A stretch of DNA of 11,802 nt from Candidatus Magasanikiibacteriota bacterium (GTDB taxonomy: Bacteria; Patescibacteriota; Patescibacteriia; Magasanikbacterales; UBA10003): assembly GCA_003514455.1 (NCBI GenBank), contig DOQH01000050.1:14238-26039 (forward strand). Reading direction: 5' to 3'. The translations under genes were made by a program, and so were the position numbers. Below, piece by piece: positions 6,926 through 11,802 of this stretch. The notes under the pieces are model-generated. The model was not told the DNA's origin and ran no database searches. It saw nothing but the letters and a program-made list of their open reading frames with translations. How positions within the stretch are numbered: the first letter of the stretch is position 1; each line of letters begins with the position of its first letter.

Positions 6926-8167
6926 ATGCTCCAACTTATCATCCACTATCTCCACCTGATTACCTCCACTTTGAAAAAAAATCGCAAGCGGACTTTTTTA
7001 ACAATGCTTGGCATTATCATCGGCGTTTCCGCCGTTATTTTTATAAACTCGGTCGGAGCCGGCGCGCAAAGTTTAATTTTCAACCAAATCAAAGGCGTGG
7101 GCTCAAATTTGATTGGCATCCTACCGGGCGGCAGTGAAGAAGACGGCCCGCCTGCGTCAGTAATGGGAATCATTATCACAACACTTACGAATGATGACGC
7201 TCTAGCCATTGCCAAACAAATTCTTCATGCTGAATCAGTCACTTCATATGTCAAAGGAACCGGCACTCTGCACTGGCAGGCGCAAACAGCTGATTCAAGC
7301 TTCAATGGAGTCAGCTCTTCATACATTGTCACTGAAGAAACCGAAGTTGGTGAAGGCAGATTTTTTACCGAAGACGAAGCGCGCGATTTAAGCCGAGTGA
7401 TTGTGCTTGGAAGTCAAATAAAAGAGGATTTATTTGGCGACCAAGATCCCATTGGTCAAACCGTGCGCTTGAAAAAAGAAAATTTCCGCGTCATCGGCGT
7501 GATGAAACCGCGCGGCACAGCCGGATTTCAAAATTATGACACTGAGGTTTTTATTCCACTACTCACAGCTCAAAAACTGCTCTTGGGGATCAAGCATATT
7601 TCTTTCATGCGAGTAAAAATTGATAAAGAAATATATATGGATGATTCTGTGGAGCAAATCAAACAGATATTACGCGACAGGCACAATATCAGTAACGCGA
7701 GTGAAGATGATTTCAGCGTGCGAAATCAGGCACAAGCGCTTCAAGTACTTGGCTCTGTGACCGACGCTTTGCGTTTGTTTATGGCTGCCATTGCCGCTTT
7801 GGGATTGCTTGTTGGCGGCATTGGAATTATGAATATAATGCTTGTGGCTGTGAACGAACGAGTGCGCGAAATCGGTTTGCGTAAAGCGGTTGGGGCGACT
7901 TACAAAAATATTCTCTGGCAATTTTTATTGGAAACGACTTTCATTTCTTTTTTTGCCGGCGCCATTGGCATTATTCTTGGCATCGGCTTTTCATTTCTAG
8001 CCGCGTTAATTGTGCGCCAACTTGATTATGATTGGGATTTTGTGGTTTCTTGGCAATCAATTGTTTTAGGATTCAGCGCGTCTTGCGCCGTTGGTTTGAT
8101 TTTTGGAATTTATCCGGCGCGCAAAGCCGCGCGGCTGGAACCTATAGATGCTTTGCGATATGAATAA
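6926..8167 (+). CDS. MacB/FtsX-type ABC permease, first copy
   Basis: A 413-residue membrane subunit of the exporter. Layout is that of the MacB/YknZ family: an N-terminal cytoplasmic helix and first membrane helix (about 24-45, TFLTMLGIIIGVSAVIFINSV region), a large extracellular domain of about 230 residues, then three C-terminal membrane helices within the FtsX domain. The FtsX domain shows LLVGGIGIMNIML, the coupling motif VREIGLRKAVGA, and the closing IYPARKAARLEPIDALRYE. It is a clear paralogue of the next gene (shared RHNIS...DDFSV, GGIGIMNIM and EIGLRKAVGA blocks). It overlaps the next gene by 8 nt if that gene starts at 8160. Substrate unknown; relatives move peptides, toxins, macrolides or lipoproteins. 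Confidence 0.93.
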   Translation: MLQLIIHYLHLITSTLKKNRKRTFLTMLGIIIGVSAVIFINSVGAGAQSLIFNQIKGVGSNLIGILPGGSEEDGPPASVMGIIITTLTNDDALAIAKQILHAESVTSYVKGTGTLHWQAQTADSSFNGVSSSYIVTEETEVGEGRFFTEDEARDLSRVIVLGSQIKEDLFGDQDPIGQTVRLKKENFRVIGVMKPRGTAGFQNYDTEVFIPLLTAQKLLLGIKHISFMRVKIDKEIYMDDSVEQIKQILRDRHNISNASEDDFSVRNQAQALQVLGSVTDALRLFMAAIAALGLLVGGIGIMNIMLVAVNERVREIGLRKAVGATYKNILWQFLLETTFISFFAGAIGIILGIGFSFLAALIVRQLDYDWDFVVSWQSIVLGFSASCAVGLIFGIYPARKAARLEPIDALRYE

Positions 8168-9407
8168 AATTATTCTCATACAATCATCTTTACGCGCTTT
8201 GGCAAAAAACAAAATCAGAAGCGCTCTGACTATTTTGGGGATCAGCATTGGAATTACAGCCGTGATCGTTGTGATGTCAGCAGGGCAATCATTGCGAGCT
8301 TTTGTTGGCGGACAAATGGATATTTTCGGGCCGAATTTGATTCAGGTGGAAACAAAAGTTCCATCCACGAAAAAAAATTCCACGGAAAATGCCATGGGAA
8401 TGGCTACCGGCATTACCATCACCACTCTAACACTGGACGATTCTGAAGCGATTGCTAAATTAAATAATGTGGAAGCAATTTCACCCGGTTTAACCGGCCA
8501 AGAATTGGTAAGCTTCAGGGATCAAATCAAAAAAACAATGCTTTGGGGGACAAGCGAAGATATTTTAAAAATTAACAGAGTGGAATTGGCCGAAGGCCGC
8601 GTTTTTTCCAAAGAAGAAAATTTGGGATTGGCCAAAGTGGCTATCTTGGGCTCAAAAGTAAAAGAAAAACTTTTCGGTGATTCCGACGCGCTGGGCCAAG
8701 ATATTAAAATTGAACGCACGAATTATCATGTAATCGGGGTGCTAGCCAAACAAGGGACAGCTGGGGCAATGGATATGGATAGTATTGTGTATCTGCCTGT
8801 AAAAACATTGCAAAAAAGCATTTTGGGAATTGACCATGTTTTGTTTATCTCGCTAGTGGTAAAAGATATGGCTTTGGCTGATTACACTGCTGATGAAATT
8901 ATTGGTTTATTGCGCCAACGGCATAATATCTCCGACCCTGATAAAGATGATTTTTCCGTTACTACTATGGCGGAAGCGCAAGATATGATTAACACTATTT
9001 TCAATGGTTTGACTTTTTTACTTTTGGCATTGGTGGCAGTGTCCCTGTTGGTGGGCGGAGTGGGTATTATGAATATAATGTATGTGACGGTTTCCGAACG
9101 CACTTATGAAATAGGTTTGCGCAAGGCAGTCGGAGCGCGGGAAAAAGATATTTTTTGGCAATTTTTATTTGAAGCGATAATTATGACTTTGGTTGCCGGA
9201 GCCATTGGCATCGTAGTCGGCATTTCTTTATCATATTTAATTTCATTCGTGGCCAGCTCGCAAGGATTTGATTTGCCATTTTCTTTATCATATTCTGGAA
9301 TTTTAATAGCTGTGATTTTTTCAGCAAGTGTCGGCCTGATTTTCGGACTCACTCCGGCTCGCCGCGCCGCCCAACTTGATCCGGTGGTTGCGTTAAGACA
9401 GGAATAG
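8160..9407 (+). CDS. MacB/FtsX-type ABC permease, second copy
   Basis: A 415-residue paralogue of the preceding permease with the same order: membrane helix near 23-43 (SALTILGISIGITAVIVVMS), large extracellular domain, and a C-terminal FtsX domain with LLVGGVGIMNIMY, YEIGLRKAVGA and LTPARRAAQLDPVVALRQE. The start at 8160 sits in ATGAATAA, overlapping the upstream stop, and gives a family-like N-terminus MNKIILIQSSLRAL. An ATG at 8148 in the same frame would add only MLCD. One ATPase followed by two different permeases points to a heterodimeric exporter (one ATPase dimer on a mixed permease pair). It is the last gene of the operon; a terminator follows within 10 bases. Confidence 0.92.
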   Translation: MNKIILIQSSLRALAKNKIRSALTILGISIGITAVIVVMSAGQSLRAFVGGQMDIFGPNLIQVETKVPSTKKNSTENAMGMATGITITTLTLDDSEAIAKLNNVEAISPGLTGQELVSFRDQIKKTMLWGTSEDILKINRVELAEGRVFSKEENLGLAKVAILGSKVKEKLFGDSDALGQDIKIERTNYHVIGVLAKQGTAGAMDMDSIVYLPVKTLQKSILGIDHVLFISLVVKDMALADYTADEIIGLLRQRHNISDPDKDDFSVTTMAEAQDMINTIFNGLTFLLLALVAVSLLVGGVGIMNIMYVTVSERTYEIGLRKAVGAREKDIFWQFLFEAIIMTLVAGAIGIVVGISLSYLISFVASSQGFDLPFSLSYSGILIAVIFSASVGLIFGLTPARRAAQLDPVVALRQE

Positions 9408-9412
9408 GCTAT

Positions 9413-9451
9413 GCCACCCTGCCCATGCTGAAACCAGCAGGGGCTTTTTTT
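9413..9451 (+). terminator. Rho-independent terminator of the exporter operon
   Basis: CCCTGC (9417-9422) pairs with GCAGGG (9437-9442), or alternatively GCTG (9427-9430) with CAGC (9435-9438) plus flanking CCC/GGG. A run of seven T follows (9445-9451). It begins 6 bases past the stop codon at 9407. Confidence 0.8.
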
Positions 9452-9452
9452 C

Positions 9453-9482
9453 TTGACACCACGCAATAATTATTGTTAAATA
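9453..9482 (+). promoter_or_regulatory. Promoter of the HEVAH-protein gene
   Basis: A perfect TTGACA (9453-9458) is followed by TAAATA at 9477-9482 (18-nt spacer) with TGT just upstream, or by TTAAAT at 9476-9481 (17-nt spacer). The predicted start is near 9489, giving a leader of about 35 nt that contains the Shine-Dalgarno site. The -35 starts one base after the T-tract of the previous terminator. Confidence 0.65.
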
Positions 9483-9511
9483 CAATCCAGCCATAACGGC
9501 CAAAAACAACC

Positions 9512-9519
9512 AAGGGGGT
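9512..9519 (+). promoter_or_regulatory. Strong Shine-Dalgarno sequence
   Basis: AAGGGGGT lies 3 bases before the ATG at 9523 and matches the ideal AAGGAGGT at seven of eight positions. No other gene in the window has a comparable site, so it fixes the start of this gene and sets it apart. Confidence 0.8.
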
Positions 9520-9522
9520 AAC

Positions 9523-10374
9523 ATGAGTAAGAAAGCTCTTCCTGGATTGGACATGGCACGGACACTTCTTTTTTATGAATACAATCAACGGCGGCTACTG
9601 AAAATGGTTCCGTGTGCTATTCCGTTGGGCAAACAACTGCCGTTTCCTCTGCGCGACAGCAAACTCCTGCAGTTGACCAGAGAGGACATGCTCGCGCTGT
9701 GGCTGCTTTTTCCAGAAGCAGCGAGAAAACGATCTGTCTTGCGCCGCGTTGAGGGCAAACCGGCCACATGGTTTCATCACGATTCGCCGGTATCTGAAAT
9801 CGGACCGTTCATCACAACAGAACCTACGGATGCATTGTCTCTCACCGCCCTTGTACCATCTTATACGAAGTACAGGCGATTTAAAAAAAGTGGACGGCTG
9901 GTCTGCGACATTCATCTTTTCAACATCCATTCGCTCACCTGTCCGCCATCAGTCCAGCATATCGTGCATGCCGAAGGATTTGTGCACGAAGTTGCTCATT
10001 CCATCATCGCGCCGGCGTTCTACAATGTTGGCCATCAGTTGAAACTCCCATCCGATGAAATTGTGGATGGTTTCGACTGGCTGGCCGCGGTCTTTGGCAA
10101 CGCAGCGGAAAAATATTCGCCAATCTCTCACTATGCTGGTGTTTATCGCAATGCCGACCTCTCATTCAGAAACAACGAGGGCAATCTGCTAACATCCATA
10201 AGCGAGGAAATGGCCGAATGCGTTGCCGCCCACTTGCTTGGCTTTGTCTTCTGTTGCGATGCCAGACGACGTTTTGATCCTTTCCGCGATCGGCCGGAAA
10301 TCAAACAGCTTGTACACGACTTCCTGCACGCTGAACTCGTTCCTGCCTCCATCCCAACCGCGGAATCAACCTGA
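9523..10374 (+). CDS. Unrecognised protein with HEVAH zinc-metalloprotease-like motif
   Basis: A 283-residue protein of no family I recognise. The clearest signal is VHEVAHSI (H155, E156, H159), a HExxH zinc-binding helix. It is followed about 70 residues later by ISEEMAECVAAHLLG, where E229 or E232 could be the third ligand of a gluzincin-type site. No signal peptide or long membrane helix is visible, so it is probably cytoplasmic. The first 100 residues are basic and contain FPEAARKRSVLRRVEGKPATW; five cysteines are scattered without a CxxC pattern. The gene stands alone, with its own promoter, a strong ribosome site and terminators on both sides. Codon choice (more CTG, CTC, GCG and CGC) and G+C content are visibly higher than in its neighbours, which suggests transfer or a different expression regime. 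Proteolytic activity is a motif-based inference only. Confidence 0.75.
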   Translation: MSKKALPGLDMARTLLFYEYNQRRLLKMVPCAIPLGKQLPFPLRDSKLLQLTREDMLALWLLFPEAARKRSVLRRVEGKPATWFHHDSPVSEIGPFITTEPTDALSLTALVPSYTKYRRFKKSGRLVCDIHLFNIHSLTCPPSVQHIVHAEGFVHEVAHSIIAPAFYNVGHQLKLPSDEIVDGFDWLAAVFGNAAEKYSPISHYAGVYRNADLSFRNNEGNLLTSISEEMAECVAAHLLGFVFCCDARRRFDPFRDRPEIKQLVHDFLHAELVPASIPTAEST

Positions 10375-10392
10375 CAACCAATCCTCTCTTAA

Positions 10393-10421
10393 CCCCGATG
10401 GACATCCGTCGGGGCTTTTTT
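10393..10421 (+). terminator. Rho-independent terminator of the HEVAH-protein gene
   Basis: CCCCGATGG (10393-10401) pairs with CCGTCGGGG (10406-10414) through nine pairs including one G-T wobble, with an ACAT loop, followed by C and six T (10416-10421). It lies 18 bases past the stop codon. Confidence 0.92.
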
Positions 10422-10425
10422 ATCC

Positions 10426-10454
10426 TTGCCAAATTTAGCCCATTTTGGTATAAT
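10426..10454 (+). promoter_or_regulatory. Promoter of hppA (TTGCCA-N17-TATAAT)
   Basis: TTGCCA (10426-10431), a 17-nt spacer and a perfect TATAAT (10449-10454) with TGG directly before it. Transcription should start near 10461, leaving a leader of about 32 nt before the ATG at 10493 with no Shine-Dalgarno site. The -35 starts 4 bases past the T-tract of the preceding terminator. Confidence 0.85.
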
Positions 10455-10492
10455 TTTTCCAGTTAATTATTTATTTTTAAAATACACAAAAT

Positions 10493-11802
10493 ATGCCTAT
10501 TCCTCTACTTCTTTCTCTTGTTGCCGCGGTGGTGGCCATTGCCTATGGCATTGTGATGGTAATTTCCATCAACAAAAAACCAGCTGGCGATGAACGGATG
10601 AACGCCATTGCCCGCGCTATTCAAGACGGCGCGCGCGCCTATTTAAACCGTCAGTCCAAAACAGTGGCGGTGATTGGCTTGGTAGTATTTGCAATACTTT
10701 GGTGGTTTTTAAACTTTAAAATGGCAGCCGGATTTGCAGTTGGCGCTATTTTGAGCGGTTTAGCCGGATATATTGGCATGAACATTTCAGTCAAAGCCAA
10801 TGTACGCACAGCCGAAGCGGCCAAGAGTGGATTAAAACCGGCATTGGCATTGGCAGTGCAAGGTGGATCTGTAACCGGCATTTTGGTAGTTGGTTTGGGA
10901 CTTTTGGGAGTGGCCGGATTTTACGCGATTACAAAGGACTTAAACGCTTTGATTGGTTTGGGATTTGGAGGTAGCTTAATTTCCGTGTTTGCACGATTGG
11001 GTGGTGGAATTTTCACCAAAGCCGCTGATGTTGGCGCTGACTTGGTTGGCAAAGTTGAAAAAGGAATTCCGGAAGATGACCCGCGCAATCCGGCGGTAAT
11101 TGCCGACAATGTTGGTGACAATGTGGGTGACTGCGCCGGCATGGCCGCGGACTTATTTGAAACCTACGCCGTTACCGCCGTAGCCGCTATGCTTTTGGGT
11201 CATTTGCTTTTCCCGAACATTGAAAATTTAATTTATTATCCTCTGATTATCGGCGCGGCTTCCATCATCACCGCGATTATTGGTATATTTTTCATTCGTT
11301 TGGGCAAAGGTAATAACATTATGAACGCCCTGTACAAAGGTATGGCTGTGGCAATTATTTTATCAGCCATTGGATTTTATCCTTTGACAAAATGGGTTTT
11401 AAAAGACGCGACTGTGCCGGAAGATTTTAATCTTTACGCAGCGGCTTTGATTGGTTTGGCTCTGACAGCTTTGATGGTTTGGATTACTGATTACTACACT
11501 TCCACAAAAAATAAACCGGTACGCGCCATTGCCAAGGCATCGGAAGGCGGACATGGCACCAATGTGATTGCCGGGTTGGCTGTGTCAATGCGTTCAACCG
11601 CATGGCCGGTAATTTTCATTGTTGCCGCGATTTTATTGGCCTTTCACTATGCCGGATTATACGGCATTGCTGTTGCGGCAATGAGTATGCTTTCTTTAAC
11701 AGGAATTATTGTAACGATTGACGCTTACGGACCGATTACTGACAATGCCGGAGGTATTGCGGAAATGGCAAAATTACCCGCAAGCGTGCGAGAAGTCACA
11801 GA
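10493..11802 (+). CDS. hppA: Membrane-bound ion-translocating pyrophosphatase, 3' end cut by window edge
   Basis: Integral membrane enzyme that couples pyrophosphate hydrolysis to pumping H+ and/or Na+. The reading frame is open for 436 codons from the ATG at 10493 to the window edge. The substrate-binding region is intact: [20 protein letters not shown] (about 170-189), then [20 protein letters not shown] (about 194-213) and [10 protein letters not shown], supplying the Lys and Asp clusters that hold Mg-pyrophosphate. Later motifs [29 protein letters not shown] and [16 protein letters not shown] are also family-specific. Multiple hydrophobic segments are evident. The residues that decide K+ dependence (the GNTTAA/GNTTKA region) lie beyond the window, so the subtype and pumped ion cannot be assigned. 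It fits an energy-limited organism that saves ATP by using pyrophosphate. Confidence 0.96.
   Translation, partial: MPIPLLLSLVAAVVAIAYGIVMVISINKKPAGDERMNAIARAIQDGARAYLNRQSKTVAVIGLVVFAILWWFLNFKMAAGFAVGAILSGLAGYIGMNISVKANVRTAEAAKSGLKPALALAVQGGSVTGILVVGLGLLGVAGFYAITKDLNALIGLGFGGSLISVFARLGGGIFTKAADVGADLVGKVEKGIPEDDPRNPAVIADNVGDNVGDCAGMAADLFETYAVTAVAAMLLGHLLFPNIENLIYYPLIIGAASIITAIIGIFFIRLGKGNNIMNALYKGMAVAIILSAIGFYPLTKWVLKDATVPEDFNLYAAALIGLALTALMVWITDYYTSTKNKPVRAIAKASEGGHGTNVIAGLAVSMRSTAWPVIFIVAAILLAFHYAGLYGIAVAAMSMLSLTGIIVTIDAYGPITDNAGGIAEMAKLPASVREVT

Noticed and set aside
6926..9407. Twin permease genes as an assembly duplication or one frameshifted gene
   Set aside because: Each copy is complete with its own N-terminal helix and FtsX domain, and the two differ throughout; conserved blocks are similar but not identical.
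10375..10492. Short gene between the HEVAH gene and hppA
   Set aside because: The stretch is fully accounted for by a terminator, a promoter and a short leader.

Overview
The window looks like a chromosomal piece of a moderately AT-rich bacterium, most likely a member of the Candidate Phyla Radiation (Patescibacteria/Parcubacteria-type). This placement is an inference. It rests on compact gene spacing, several extended -10 promoters of the TGNTATAAT type lying almost on the start codon, little use of Shine-Dalgarno sequences, a pilus/pseudopilin operon, and a split MacAB/YknXYZ-like exporter with two permeases. No rRNA or other phylogenetic marker is present to confirm it.

Left half (about 1-4330), all genes on the minus strand. 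In transcription order these are a membrane-anchored LysM-LysM-M23 peptidoglycan hydrolase (3043-4329), a PilW/PulJ-like minor prepilin (2350-2946) coupled to a PilX-like protein with a large C-terminal domain (972-2348), and the 5' portion of galU (1-860, running off the window). Two of the gaps hold large hairpins of one repeat family (868-937 and 2971-3036). They share end sequences and a GC-rich core, but the middle 8 bp of each stem is different and still perfectly paired. These hairpins are the most unusual thing in the window. One sits between the galU promoter and the canonical galU start. The other sits where the -35 region of the prepilin promoter would be.

Centre and right (4330-9451), plus strand. 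A divergent promoter region (about 4339-4367) separates the hydrolase from a four-gene operon: a membrane-fusion/adaptor protein with an oversized coiled-coil insert, a MacB/LolD-type ATPase, and two paralogous MacB/FtsX-type permeases. Gaps are 2 nt, 4 nt and an 8-nt overlap, and a hairpin/T-tract terminator follows. Together they should form an ABC exporter with a heterodimeric permease.

Far right. A single gene (9523-10374) encodes an unrecognised protein with an HEVAH zinc-metalloprotease signature. It has its own promoter, the only strong Shine-Dalgarno site in the window and terminators on both sides. Its base composition differs visibly from its neighbours, so it looks like an acquired cassette. 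The window ends inside hppA (10493 onward), a membrane-bound ion-translocating pyrophosphatase with a textbook TTGCCA-N17-TATAAT promoter.

No tRNA, rRNA, CRISPR array, insertion-sequence transposase or gene-free stretch longer than about 300 bases was seen.
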